From JTS-AC122 sp050246015 (lineage in GTDB: Bacteria; Planctomycetota; Phycisphaerae; Phycisphaerales; UBA1924): a DNA stretch of 64,000 bases. Made by a program: the position numbers and the translations under genes. This document shows positions 9,056 to 18,433 of the stretch, piece by piece. A model generated the notes under the pieces. The model searched no databases. It had not been told where the DNA came from and saw only the letters and a program-made list of their open reading frames with translations. The number at the start of each line of letters is the position of its first letter. The stretch's first letter is position 1. Where the stretch lies: NCBI GenBank assembly GCA_050246015.1, contig JBFWWU010000002.1:1-64000 (forward strand), written 5' to 3'.

Positions 9056-9256
9056 CTAGCCCCGGCGCATTTTGCGCACCCACCGGCCATATTCGAGCAC
9101 CGATCGGACCAGTTCCCGCCTGGTTGCGGGATATCCCTTGCCGAACGCCGTGTGGAGGCGCCAACTCCAGTAGGGTCCTTTGAACTCGAACCGGGTGATG
9201 AACCCGAGTCGAACAAGTTCGAACACTCCGCCAACGGTGTCGATCAGCCAGCGCAT
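9056..9256 (-). CDS. Small conserved-type hypothetical protein (66 aa)
   Basis: A 66-residue basic protein from ATG 9256 (MRWLIDTVGGVFELVRLG). The open frame extends upstream to 9433, but only the part from this Met has protein-like composition. It is rich in aromatic and basic residues (FEFKGPYWSWRLHTAFGKG, then RRELVRSVLEYGRWVRKM), which suggests a compact helical domain that binds membrane or nucleic acid. No family recognised. It is transcribed away from the metal ATPase that begins at 9432. Confidence 0.55.
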   Translation of the reverse strand: MRWLIDTVGGVFELVRLGFITRFEFKGPYWSWRLHTAFGKGYPATRRELVRSVLEYGRWVRKMRRG

Positions 9257-9431
9257 CGGGGGGGATTCTTGCCCGGCCGGTTTGGATTTTCGAGTGAAAA
9301 CGGCGTAGCCCGAACCGTTCCGGGGGTGATACCGTACTTTTAGCAGCCCGCGATTCCGGCCTGCGGCGCCGATATTCTTTCGGCCCCGGCCGGCTCGACC
9401 CCAATCGCCGGCTGAACCCGGAGCCTCCCGC

Positions 9432-11459
9432 ATGGCCGCCCACGCGCACCACCACGATCACAATCATTCCTACGACCCCAAGCACGCCGAGCAGGGCATG
9501 GCGTGCTGCTCGCACCACAACATCAAGATCGAGCGGTACATGCTGCTGTACCTGATCGGCGGGATGCTGGTCCTGACGACGGTGATCGCGAAGTGGTTGT
9601 TCGCGGACGTGATCCCGGAGCAGGTCGCGCGGATCCCGGCGGTGATCGGCGCGCTGACGCTGGGGTTCCCGCTGTTCCTGGCGTCGTACCAGGAACTGAA
9701 GAACGGAAAGGCATCGACATCGTCGCTGGCGTCGCTGGCGATCATCTCGGCGGTGATGATCGGCAAGGAGGAGGTGGCGGGCGGGCTGGCGTTCATCCTG
9801 CTGGTGGCGGATCAACTGGTGCGTCAACGGGCCTGGACGGCGGAGCGGGCGATCGAGGAACTCGTCGGGCTGACGCCGGATGATGCGAGGCTGGTGGTGG
9901 ACGGCGTGGAATCGCAGGTGCCGATTTCGCAGATCAAGGTGGGGGACATCGTGCGGGTGCGACCGGGCGAAAACCTGTCGGTGGACGGCGTGGTGATGAA
10001 GGGGCGTTCGACGATCAACCAGCAATCGCTGACGGGGGAGGCGGCGCCGCACGAGGTGCAGGAAGGCGAGCCGGTGTACGCCGGCACGACGAACCTGTCG
10101 GGGATGATCGACATCCGCGCGACGCAGGTGGGGCAGGACACGACGATCGGGAAGGTGAGCCAGTTGATCCGGGAGGCGGAGCAGAGCAAGACGCCGCGGC
10201 AACTGCTGATCGAGCAGGTGGCGCGGTTCTTCGTGCCGGTGGCGCTGGCGGTGGCGTTCGCGGTGTGGCTGATGAAGCGTGGGCAGCCGGACGCGGTGGA
10301 GACGGCGATCACGGTGCTGGTGGTGGCGTGCCCGTCGGCGTTGCTGCTGTCGAGCCCGTCGGCGATGGTGGCGGCGTTCGCGGCGGCGGCGCGGCTGGGG
10401 ATCCTGATCAAGCGGACGAACTACCTGGAGGCGGCGGGGGCGATCGACACGGTGGTGATGGACAAGACGGGGACGATCACGACCGGCAAGTTCGCGGTGG
10501 CGAAACTGGTGCCGGCGACGGGCGTGGAGGGAGCGGAGTTGCTGCAAGCGGCGGCGAACGGGGAGCAGCACTCGAACCACCCGCTGGCGCGGTCGATCCT
10601 GTCGACGGCGACGGCGGCGCGGATCACGCCGGACGGGTCGAACGATTTCGAGGAGATCCACGGGCGCGGGATCAAGGCGCGGACGTCGATGGGGTCGCTG
10701 TATGTCGGGCGCGCATCGTGGCTGCGGGAACTGTTCCCGGATCAGGCCGACGAGATCCGTTCGGTCGAGTCGCGGATCGAAGGGATGACGGGCGTGCACG
10801 TGCTGCGCGACGGGAAGTACCTGGGGGTGGTGGGTCTGGACGACAAGGTTCGGTCGAACACGCGCGACGTGATCTCGCGGCTGCGCGAACTGGGGGTGAA
10901 GAAGATCGCGATCTTCACGGGGGATCGGCTGAGCGTGGCGGAGCGCGTGGGGCGGCTGGTGGGCGTGGACCAGGTGGAAGCCGAGTGCCTGCCGGAAGAG
11001 AAGCACGAGCAGATCCGCGGGATGGTGAGGTCGGGCCGGCGGGTGATGATGGTGGGCGACGGGATCAACGACGGTCCGTCGCTGGCGGAGGCGGACGTGG
11101 GCGTGGCGATGGGCCTTGGGGGTTCGGACATCGCGGCGAACTCGGCGGGCGTGGCGCTGATGAACGACGACCTGTCGCGGATCCCGTTCCTGATCGACCT
11201 GGCGCGGCGGAACCGGGCGATCATTGCGCAGAACATCGCGGCGTCGATCGTGATCGCCCTGATCGGGCTGACGCTCGCCGCCACCGGGAACCTGATGATC
11301 CTGCTGGCGGCGGTGTATCACATCGTGGGGGACGTGTTCGTGATCGCCAACTCGTTCCGGCTGTTCCGCTTCGGGGAGCAGTACACGACGGTGGATGAGT
11401 TGACGGACACCCCGGCGCCGGCGCGCCGAGCGGCGTCGGCGCAGATCCGGGCGGCGTAG
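9432..11459 (+). CDS. P1B-type heavy-metal-translocating ATPase with CPS motif
   Basis: An integral-membrane cation pump of 675 residues. A His-rich N-terminus (AHAHHHDHNHS) followed by CCSHH can bind metal in place of an HMA domain. Membrane helices start at about residue 36. The actuator TGE loop (SLTGEAAPHE), phosphorylation DKTGTIT (near residue 343), the P1B-specific HP pair (SNHPLA) and hinge GDGINDGPSLAEADVGVAMG are all present. The transmembrane metal site, which in Cu and Zn/Cd pumps reads CPC and in Co-type pumps SPC, is CPSALLL here. A short luminal/terminal region ends in a disordered tail. Metal specificity cannot be assigned: Zn/Cd-like or a divergent group is possible. It stands alone, with a helical membrane protein 108 bp downstream. 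Confidence 0.93.
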   Translation: MAAHAHHHDHNHSYDPKHAEQGMACCSHHNIKIERYMLLYLIGGMLVLTTVIAKWLFADVIPEQVARIPAVIGALTLGFPLFLASYQELKNGKASTSSLASLAIISAVMIGKEEVAGGLAFILLVADQLVRQRAWTAERAIEELVGLTPDDARLVVDGVESQVPISQIKVGDIVRVRPGENLSVDGVVMKGRSTINQQSLTGEAAPHEVQEGEPVYAGTTNLSGMIDIRATQVGQDTTIGKVSQLIREAEQSKTPRQLLIEQVARFFVPVALAVAFAVWLMKRGQPDAVETAITVLVVACPSALLLSSPSAMVAAFAAAARLGILIKRTNYLEAAGAIDTVVMDKTGTITTGKFAVAKLVPATGVEGAELLQAAANGEQHSNHPLARSILSTATAARITPDGSNDFEEIHGRGIKARTSMGSLYVGRASWLRELFPDQADEIRSVESRIEGMTGVHVLRDGKYLGVVGLDDKVRSNTRDVISRLRELGVKKIAIFTGDRLSVAERVGRLVGVDQVEAECLPEEKHEQIRGMVRSGRRVMMVGDGINDGPSLAEADVGVAMGLGGSDIAANSAGVALMNDDLSRIPFLIDLARRNRAIIAQNIAASIVIALIGLTLAATGNLMILLAAVYHIVGDVFVIANSFRLFRFGEQYTTVDELTDTPAPARRAASAQIRAA

Positions 11460-11566
11460 CCCCCCGAGTCGAATCCTGACGAGCGTGATGGGCTTGCGGG
11501 CCGAGCGCGGCTGAAGTATGCTGGGCGCCCGGGTGGGCGAGCGCGCGGCGCTTCGGAGGATGGCCC

Positions 11567-12793
11567 ATGCCCGAATCGAATGAGTCGAATCAGGCCCTCA
11601 AGAAATACGAGGCCCCTGACCGGGTACAAACGTTCATCGAGTCGGCGATGTCGAGTTTGAGCGCGGGGCTGGCGGGCTCGTGGAACGAAGCCGAGCGATT
11701 GCAGGTCCGCTCGCAGACACGATTCGAGGAACTTGATGAGCACGACCGGGCGCAACTCGAATCGGTGTTTGAATGGCTGATGTGCAACCTGCGGGTGATG
11801 CGGGGCGTGCACGCGACGAGCGAGGTCGAACTGAAGGAGATCATCGGGTATCTGGATCGGAACGACGCGCTGACGGACCTGATCCGACGGGGGCAGCCGG
11901 AGATCGGCGCGTCGCTGCCGGCCGAGTACGACCTGGCGATGCAGTTGCAGCGGCTTGGGGCGATGGCGCGGCTGGCGGATCTGCAGGGCGACTCTGCCCG
12001 GGCGGCGGCGCTGCGGCAGGAACAGACGGCGACGCAGGCGCGGCTGATCAGCGCCCTGCCGGAGGATAATCCCTGGCGGCTGTTCATGAAGTCCAACGAG
12101 GTGTTCGCCCGGGCGGTGCAGTCATTTGGCTTGGCGAACGCGGCGGCCGGTGAGCTTGACCTGGCGGCGGCGAACCGGTTCCTGGAACAGACGGCGGCGG
12201 GGATCGCGGAGACGGAATCGCTGCTGTCACGGGCGGGGGAGATGCCGGGGTTTATCAGGTCGGTGTTCGAGGCGATGAGCGGGATGCGTCAGTCGATGCT
12301 GGCGGTGCAGCGGTACACGATCGTGTTCGAGCAGATCGTGACGGGGCAGTCGATGCCGGAGCACGCCAGGGAGCTTGACGCGGCGAGCCAGCAGGCGCGG
12401 CTGGGCATGCAGCAGATCCGCGAATCGAAGTTCAACCCGCAGGGGCTGGCGGGGTTCGAGGGGTTCACGGGCGTGTTCGTAGCGCGGTGCGCCAACCTGA
12501 AGACGATCATCGAGCGCAGCGGCGGGGCGAGCACGCGGCATGTGAAACTGGCCCCGCGCGTGGTGTTGTTCTTCCTGCTCACGTTCGTGCTGACGATGGC
12601 GACGTTCCGGCTGACGGGGCTGGTGAAGGAGATCAGTTTGCCGATGCTGGTGGCGTGCGCGGTGATCGCGCTGGTGGTGAGCGTGATCGGGGCGTTTGCG
12701 ATGGACGCGAACCGGCTGATCCCGCTGTTCAAGGCGACGGGGATGCGGATGCCGAAGGTGGGGGCGGACGACGCCGGAACTTCGAAGAAGTAG
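11567..12793 (+). CDS. Hypothetical alpha-helical protein with two C-terminal membrane helices
   Basis: 408 residues from ATG 11567, preceded by GGAGG at 7-8 nt. Residues 1-325 are almost entirely helical and charged (AEYDLAMQLQRLGAMARLAD is an example), with no signal peptide. Two membrane helices follow near the end (VVLFFLLTFVLTMATF and LPMLVACAVIALVVSVIGAF), with a short cytoplasmic tail ending in a basic patch. The arrangement suggests a cytoplasmic helical bundle anchored by a hairpin of helices. Family not recognised. It lies downstream of the metal ATPase in the same direction but is probably separately transcribed. Confidence 0.75.
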   Translation: MPESNESNQALKKYEAPDRVQTFIESAMSSLSAGLAGSWNEAERLQVRSQTRFEELDEHDRAQLESVFEWLMCNLRVMRGVHATSEVELKEIIGYLDRNDALTDLIRRGQPEIGASLPAEYDLAMQLQRLGAMARLADLQGDSARAAALRQEQTATQARLISALPEDNPWRLFMKSNEVFARAVQSFGLANAAAGELDLAAANRFLEQTAAGIAETESLLSRAGEMPGFIRSVFEAMSGMRQSMLAVQRYTIVFEQIVTGQSMPEHARELDAASQQARLGMQQIRESKFNPQGLAGFEGFTGVFVARCANLKTIIERSGGASTRHVKLAPRVVLFFLLTFVLTMATFRLTGLVKEISLPMLVACAVIALVVSVIGAFAMDANRLIPLFKATGMRMPKVGADDAGTSKK

Positions 12794-12921
12794 ACGGCCA
12801 GTCAGGGCGGAGGCTCCGGAGGGGTACGGCCAGAGCGGGCGCGGCATGGGGGTGCGCGGCATGCCTGTGTCGGGGGCGAGCGGTGTCGCGGACGGGGGGA
12901 GCGCGAGCAAGGTCCAATACG

Positions 12922-14022
12922 TCAGGCGGCCTGACGGAGGAGTGGCGGCTCGCCGGTGAGGGCGCGCCAAGGGGAGACGAGGCGGATGGCGGAGCGGAGG
13001 TGGGCGCGGGACTGGAAGGAATCCAGGAGCGGGCCGGGGGACATGGAGCCGGGGACGATGACGTCGGCGTCGTCGGGTGCGTCGGCGATGCTGACGCCGA
13101 GTTCAATGAGGGCGAACTCGATGACGTGGTCGTTCTTGCCGCGGTCGATGAGGAAGGCGGAGGAGAAGGGGCGCTCGCTGAATGATCGCTGGAGCGAGGC
13201 TCGCGCTTCGGCGAGGCCGGTGAAGCGATCAAAGAGCGGCATGGGCATGGGTGATCGCGGCTGGGCGCGAACGGAGGTGAGCCATTCGGCGATGCCGGCG
13301 GCGTAGCCGGGGAGGGCTTGCTCGCGGGCGGCGATGGAGGCGTAGCGTGCGGCCACGCGGCGGACCTCCTCGCGGCGGAGATGATCCGGGGCGTAGCGCT
13401 GCATGACCCATGAGTTGTTGCGGACGAGGCGTCGGAGGATGGTGTTCATGTCTCGACCGCCGGGGACTTTGCGGTGGGCGACCTGGAACTGGCGATCGAG
13501 GGCGACGCGGCCGCCGGCGAGGAGGAGTTTGGCGGCGAGGTCGTATTCTTCGGCGTAGTAGTTGAAGGACGGGTCGTACCCACCGGCGGAGAGGAAGGCG
13601 TGTCGGCGGACGGCGGCGCCGCAACCGATGAAGACTTCGGGGAGGCCGCCGGCCTCGCGGGCGGCGCTGGTGAGGTGGATTTCGGCGGCGAGCGCGAGGA
13701 CGTCGGCGGGTTGGGCGCGCAGCGCGTCAAGAAAGTTGGCGCTGAGCGGGGCGGAGTCGTCGTCGAGCATGACGAGCCATTCGCACGATGCGTCGGCGAC
13801 GCTCGCCGCGCGGTTGCGTGCGGCGGCGCCTTCGTTGCGGGTGTTGAGAATGAGTTCGACGGGGATGTCGTTTGAGAGGCGAAGGGGGACGGTGGGCGGG
13901 ATGCTGGAGGCGTTGTCGACGATGATGACCTGGGCGTCGTGCGGCGGGAGCGCGGCGATCGCGGCGAGGGTGTGCGCGAGGTGCCACGGCCGATCACGGG
14001 TGGGGATGATGTAGGCGAGCAT
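12922..14022 (-). CDS. Family 2 glycosyltransferase with an extra C-terminal domain
   Basis: A GT-A fold glycosyltransferase. The N-terminus has IIPTRDRPWHL and VIIVDNAS typical of GT2 nucleotide-sugar binding. The DxD-like metal motif is MLDDDSAP (about residue 92), and a GGYDPSFNYYAEEYDLA segment corresponds to the acceptor/ED motif. Residues 1-260 cover the enzyme. The remaining 100 residues (from about LFDRFTGLAEA) form a second domain with a Rossmann-like pattern (AFLIDRGKNDHVIEFALIE) that I do not recognise. It is downstream of the HldE-like fusion (62-bp gap, same strand), so it likely adds a sugar in envelope-glycan or lipopolysaccharide synthesis. Donor and acceptor are unknown. Confidence 0.88.
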   Translation of the reverse strand: MLAYIIPTRDRPWHLAHTLAAIAALPPHDAQVIIVDNASSIPPTVPLRLSNDIPVELILNTRNEGAAARNRAASVADASCEWLVMLDDDSAPLSANFLDALRAQPADVLALAAEIHLTSAAREAGGLPEVFIGCGAAVRRHAFLSAGGYDPSFNYYAEEYDLAAKLLLAGGRVALDRQFQVAHRKVPGGRDMNTILRRLVRNNSWVMQRYAPDHLRREEVRRVAARYASIAAREQALPGYAAGIAEWLTSVRAQPRSPMPMPLFDRFTGLAEARASLQRSFSERPFSSAFLIDRGKNDHVIEFALIELGVSIADAPDDADVIVPGSMSPGPLLDSFQSRAHLRSAIRLVSPWRALTGEPPLLRQAA

Positions 14023-14032
14023 TTGGGGAAGG

Positions 14033-14046
14033 GATCGAGGGATCTA
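14033..14046. repeat. Short copy of the GGGATCGA octamer repeat
   Basis: Plus-strand GGGATCGAGGGATC is just under two copies of the same octamer seen as a triplet near 7789. It lies between two co-directional glycan genes, in the leader of the glycosyltransferase. Confidence 0.45.
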
Positions 14047-14084
14047 GAGGGAGAGGGTGTGCGAGTGGGAGGCTCGCGCGGCGC

Positions 14085-15818
14085 TCATGATGCGGCGCGG
14101 ATCCGGTGGGCGGCGTCGGGGGCGTGTTGACCGGGGAGTTTGATGGAAGAGGGGGCGAGGGAGGGAGAGGCGGCGCGGAGGGAGTCGGCGTCGGAGTAGG
14201 CCATGTGGGAGGTGTGGATGCGGACAATGGAGTGGCGGAGGTCTCGGGCGGAGACGACGGTGTTGCCGAGACGTTGGGCCTGGATGGAGGCGGCGAGGGA
14301 GCCGAGGAAGGCGGCGGCGAGTGTGGACGCGCCGGATGCGAGGGCGAGAGTGGCGGAGGCCAGGAGAGCGTCGCCGCAGCCCAGGGCATCGACGGCGTGG
14401 GGGCCGAGTGCGGGGACGTGCTCGGCGTGGACGCGGCTGGCGTAGCCGTCGGCGGCGGAGGGTTGAGCGTCGCGGGGGTGGAAGGCGACGAGGCCGTCGG
14501 CGCCCATGGTGAGCAAGGCGGCGCGTGCGCCGGTTTTGCGGAGGAGTTTCCAAGCGAGGGTGGGGAGGGAATCGGAATGGGCCTGGAAGACGGCGCGGAC
14601 CTCGGCTTCGCTGGGGCAGAGGAGGTCCATGGAGTGCATCTGGCGGAGGCCGGAGCGGCGGCCGGAGACGTCGCCGGCGAGGATGCGGGCGCGCGGGCGG
14701 AGGTCGCGGCAGAGGGCGGAGATGAGGCCGGGGGAGAGGAGGCCCAGGCCGAAGTCGGCGATGATGGCGGCATCGAGGGCGCTGGCTTGCGAGGCCGCGT
14801 CGAGGGCCATGGAGAGGAGTTGATCGTGGGTGGCGGCGTCGAGGGCGAGGGGTTCGACGAGGTCGAGTTTCATGACCTTTTGGGCACCGACGAGGAAGCG
14901 CTGCTTTTCGGGGAAAGGGTGGCCGGTTTCGATGCAGCGGACGTCGACGCCTTCGATGGACAGGCGCTGGACGAGGTCGTCGGCGAGCGAGCCGTGGGCG
15001 CAGCCGGTGATCAGGATCGGCTCGGCGCCGAGCGCGGCGAGGTGTCGGGCGATGATGGCTGCCCCGCCGAGGTAGGTTCGGCGCTCGATGGGACGGAGCG
15101 TGAGAACGGGGCTTTCGCCGGCGACGGCGGGCGTGTCGCAGAGGAAGTAGGTATCGATGATGGTTTCGCCGACGACGAGGACGCGCTTGCCGCGGAAGGA
15201 GGCGACGAGCCGGGTGAGGCGTTCGCCGGAGAGTTCGTCGGTGTTGAGGAGTTGGTGGAGGCGTTTGTGGTAGGGGTCGATGGAATGTTCGAGTGAGGCG
15301 ATGAGGGCGGTGGAACTGAAGACGACGTCGCCGGAGGTGAAGACGACGCGGCCGCCGGCGGACTCGACGGCGTCGCGCTCGGCGCGGAAGCGGGGGTCGG
15401 AGTTGTTCTCGTACTCGGCGCCCTTGATGTAGACGTCGGGTTGGACCTCGGCGAGGAGTTCGATGGCGGTGGGACGGTCTTCGATGTGGACCCAGTCGAC
15501 GAAGGAGAGGGCGGCGAGGTTTTCGGCGCGGAGTTCCTGCGGGATGAGGGGGCGGCCGGTGCCTTTGTTCATCTCGGTGTCGCCGGTGATGGAGACGAGG
15601 AGGATGTCGCCTTCGCTCTTGGCTTGGCGGAGGTGCCGGATGTGGCCCGGGTGGACGATGTCGAAGCAGCCGTGGCACTGGATGACGGACTTGCCGGCGG
15701 CGCGGGCCTGGGCGCGGCGGCGGAGTAGTTGCTCGCGGGAGAGGATCTTGGCGGCGCAGGGATCGGCGGGCAGGGCGCTGGTCGAGGGCGCGCCGTGTCG
15801 CGGCGGATGTGGTCTCAT
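14085..15818 (-). CDS. Cytidylyltransferase-PfkB kinase fusion (HldE-like, reversed domain order)
   Basis: 577 residues in two domains. Residues about 30-185 are a nucleotidyltransferase of the RfaE2/HldE C-domain type, with HGCFDIVHPGH, VSITGD and YIKGAEYENN. Residues about 205-520 are a PfkB carbohydrate kinase of the RfaE1/HldE N-domain type, with VLVVGETIIDTYFLC, TYLGGAAIIARHLAALG and the catalytic loop ALGCGDALLAS (GAGD variant). Together they would phosphorylate D-glycero-D-manno-heptose 7-phosphate at C1 and then transfer AMP or CMP in the ADP-heptose pathway. In E. coli HldE the kinase comes first; here the transferase comes first. The C-terminal 50 residues look disordered. It is in the same operon as the downstream GT2 gene. 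The start at ATG 15818 has no good Shine-Dalgarno sequence, so the exact start is uncertain. Confidence 0.9.
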   Translation of the reverse strand: MRPHPPRHGAPSTSALPADPCAAKILSREQLLRRRAQARAAGKSVIQCHGCFDIVHPGHIRHLRQAKSEGDILLVSITGDTEMNKGTGRPLIPQELRAENLAALSFVDWVHIEDRPTAIELLAEVQPDVYIKGAEYENNSDPRFRAERDAVESAGGRVVFTSGDVVFSSTALIASLEHSIDPYHKRLHQLLNTDELSGERLTRLVASFRGKRVLVVGETIIDTYFLCDTPAVAGESPVLTLRPIERRTYLGGAAIIARHLAALGAEPILITGCAHGSLADDLVQRLSIEGVDVRCIETGHPFPEKQRFLVGAQKVMKLDLVEPLALDAATHDQLLSMALDAASQASALDAAIIADFGLGLLSPGLISALCRDLRPRARILAGDVSGRRSGLRQMHSMDLLCPSEAEVRAVFQAHSDSLPTLAWKLLRKTGARAALLTMGADGLVAFHPRDAQPSAADGYASRVHAEHVPALGPHAVDALGCGDALLASATLALASGASTLAAAFLGSLAASIQAQRLGNTVVSARDLRHSIVRIHTSHMAYSDADSLRAASPSLAPSSIKLPGQHAPDAAHRIRAAS

Positions 15819-15946
15819 GGGAGGAGGTATCGACGAGATCGGGACGGGGGCGTGCGAGGAGTGGGCGCGTGGCGCAAAGTCGGCCGGGCGGGATGTGATT
15901 GCGCTCCGGAGGGAGCGGCGCGGCGTCGGGGGCCGATAGGAGGGGC

Positions 15947-18433
15947 ATGCTTGACACAGCGCGCGGCGGGTTTCCCGAGTGCGAGGCCGCGGGGCAGAAT
16001 GCGGCGGCGCCGGCGAGGATCACGCGCCAAGATGTCCTGGCCATCGCGCGGTCGGGGGACGCGTGGCGCGCGATCCCCTACTGCCTGCAGGTCTTGCGCG
16101 TCTCGCCCGGCGATGAGGAAATCGGCTATCAGGCGGCGGCGCTGCTTGGGAGGCTCGGGCTCCGCACGGTCGCGCTGGACCTCCTGGATTCGCTTCCTGG
16201 TTTGAAGGCGGTGGGGACCGTGAAGTCGCTTCGGTCGGCGGTCGAGAGATTGGATGATGATCGGATCAGCGAGGAATCGCGGCGCGAGATCTGCGCACGG
16301 AACCTGCGGTGTGTGAGGATCGATGAGGGGCACAAACGGGAGTGGTTCGCGGCGTGGAGCCGAAGCGCGGGTGAGCGGGAGTGCTTTCGGACATCGGACG
16401 GGAACGTGGTGGTGCGTCCGGCGGGGGGCGGGGTGACGCGGCCGTGGATTCGGTTCCGGAACGATGCGCTAGAGGCGGCGCGGTTCGCGCTGCCGCATCT
16501 GGCGCCCGAGGCGAAGAGGGCGCCCGCGCCCGCCTACACGATTGAAGGAATCGATCCGCCGTTCCTGCTGGCGCGGGTGGCTCGGGAGACGCCGCGGATG
16601 TCGGACGGGTACCAGGCGTTGGTTCGCGTGGTGCAGCGCGACCCGATGGAGTTCCTGGAGGGGCTCGCGGTGATGGACCTGGAAGAGGTCCTGCGGGCGG
16701 AGCGGATGCGGTACTACGTTGGTGAGGGGGCGGAGAAGCGGCTGGCGGAGGATCTGTCGGGGGAGTTCGAGACGCGGTTCGTGGGGCCGTGCATCACGCT
16801 GGCGACGGTGCGTTCGCGGTGCGACCCAAGCGCGGAGCGGGTGATCGCGCAGGCGGCGGGGGCGCAGGCGCGCGAGGACGCGGCGCTGCGGTCGCGGATC
16901 GGCCGGGCGTACTCGGAGTCGGGGCTGGCGTCGCTGCGAGGGGTGCTGAAGGACGCCGCGGACGGCACACGCCCAGCAGGGGGCCGGCCCCTGCGGGTGC
17001 TCATACCGACGTGCCGGTATTCGACGTACATTCGGCACGCTTCGCATGATCTGGCGGAAGCGTTTCGGGCGGCGGGGCACGAGTCGCGCGTGCTGATGGA
17101 GCCGGATGATCACAGCCGGTTCAGTTCGATCGCGTACCTGCGGGCGATCGACCGATACCGTCCCGACTTCGCGGTGCTGATCAACTACACGCGGTCGCAA
17201 CTGGCGGGGGTGCTTCCACCCGGGTTGCCGCTTGTATCGTGGTACCAGGACTCGATGCCGCACCAGTTCAGCACGGAGGTGGGGCGATCGCTGGGAGCGA
17301 ACGACTTTGTGATCGGGCATCTGCACGCGGAGTTGTTCACGCAGTGCGGATATCCGGATGCGCGGCGAGAGCACATGCCGATGGTGGTGTCGACGGCGAA
17401 GTTTCATGAGGGGCCGGTGACGCGCGAGCAGGCACGGGCGTACGAGTGCGAGATCGCGTATGTGAGCCATCACAGCGAATCGCCGGAGGAGATGCACGCG
17501 AGGCTGATGCGTGAAGCGGGCGCGGGGACGGTGGCGGCGCGGGTGTTCGAGCGGCTCTATCCGGTGGTTCGGGAGATCGCGCTTGGATGCCGGGAGCGGG
17601 CGGCGTACGCGGAACTGCAGAGCGCGGCGGGGAGCGTGATCGACGCGGCGCTGCTGAACGATCCGGCGGGCCGCAGCATCACACAGGTGTACCGGCAGTA
17701 CTGCCTGCCGCTGGCGGACCGGATCGTGCGGCACCAGACGCTGGAGTGGGCGGCGGAGATGTGCGATCGGCGCGGCTGGCGGCTGCATCTGTACGGGCGC
17801 GGGTGGGAGCGCTGCGCGAGGTTCGCGCGGTTCGCGCGCGGCGAACTGACACACGACGATGCGCTGCGGGCGGCGTACCAGTGCGCGGCCCTGCACCTGC
17901 ACGCCACGATCCACACCCCGGTGCACCAGCGGGTCATGGAGGGAGCCGTCTCGGGCGGGCTCGTCGCGTGCCGACTGCACGCGGACGCGGTCGGGCGGCT
18001 GTACGGAGAGTTGATCGACGCGGTGCTGAGCGAGGCGGGCCCGGATACCGAGCGGACGTTTCGTCAGCACCCGGGGTTCCGGGTTGCTGATTCGTCATCG
18101 GCGATGGCGATCGTGTGCCAGTTGCAGCGCCTTGGAGCGGCGCTGCCGAGCCCGAACCCCGCATGGGTATACGTCCCGGCGGCGGAGGCGGCGTGGCGCG
18201 ATTCGCCGGCCGCGCGCCTGGTCAGGGAATCAGCGACGCTCGGGTCGCTGCTGGGTGACGTGTCGGCGACGACGTTCCGCGATGCGGAGGAACTGGAGCG
18301 TGTGGCGGAGCGCGCGGTGGGCGATGGAGCGTGGCGCGCGGCGCAGGGCGGGATGATCGCCGATCGGGTGCGGCGGGGGATGACGTATGAGGTGCTGGCG
18401 CGACGGATCGCGGGGTTATTGTCGCGCGGGTGA
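15947..18433 (+). CDS. CgeB-like glycosyltransferase, two-domain
   Basis: 828 residues from ATG 15947, chosen over an upstream TTG because AGGAGG is placed 4-5 nt before it. The N-terminal third has a TPR-like helical lead (AIPYCLQVLRVSPGDEEIGY). The C-terminal half, from LRVLIPTCRYSTYIRHASHD (about residue 350), has a GT-B/CgeB layout: an N-terminal Rossmann part (RPDFAVLINYTRS, VSWYQDSMPH), a mid region (CEIAYVSHHSESPEEM) and the donor part (GWRLHLYGRGWE, then VHQRVMEGAVSGGLVACR). The last motif is the CgeB/GT4-like end of the active site. It is divergent from the HldE-like gene, with 128 bp between starts. The role is probably glycan or LPS-side-chain assembly together with 12922-15818; the sugar is not known. 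Confidence 0.85.
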   Translation: MLDTARGGFPECEAAGQNAAAPARITRQDVLAIARSGDAWRAIPYCLQVLRVSPGDEEIGYQAAALLGRLGLRTVALDLLDSLPGLKAVGTVKSLRSAVERLDDDRISEESRREICARNLRCVRIDEGHKREWFAAWSRSAGERECFRTSDGNVVVRPAGGGVTRPWIRFRNDALEAARFALPHLAPEAKRAPAPAYTIEGIDPPFLLARVARETPRMSDGYQALVRVVQRDPMEFLEGLAVMDLEEVLRAERMRYYVGEGAEKRLAEDLSGEFETRFVGPCITLATVRSRCDPSAERVIAQAAGAQAREDAALRSRIGRAYSESGLASLRGVLKDAADGTRPAGGRPLRVLIPTCRYSTYIRHASHDLAEAFRAAGHESRVLMEPDDHSRFSSIAYLRAIDRYRPDFAVLINYTRSQLAGVLPPGLPLVSWYQDSMPHQFSTEVGRSLGANDFVIGHLHAELFTQCGYPDARREHMPMVVSTAKFHEGPVTREQARAYECEIAYVSHHSESPEEMHARLMREAGAGTVAARVFERLYPVVREIALGCRERAAYAELQSAAGSVIDAALLNDPAGRSITQVYRQYCLPLADRIVRHQTLEWAAEMCDRRGWRLHLYGRGWERCARFARFARGELTHDDALRAAYQCAALHLHATIHTPVHQRVMEGAVSGGLVACRLHADAVGRLYGELIDAVLSEAGPDTERTFRQHPGFRVADSSSAMAIVCQLQRLGAALPSPNPAWVYVPAAEAAWRDSPAARLVRESATLGSLLGDVSATTFRDAEELERVAERAVGDGAWRAAQGGMIADRVRRGMTYEVLARRIAGLLSRG

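Noticed and set aside
8868..11321. 817-residue minus-strand frame across the metal ATPase gene
   Set aside because: It is a His/Arg/Asp-rich antisense shadow of the P-type ATPase, which has full family motifs.
14044..16044. 666-residue minus-strand frame across the HldE-like gene
   Set aside because: Arg/Pro/His-rich out-of-frame shadow of a gene with clear nucleotidyltransferase and kinase motifs.
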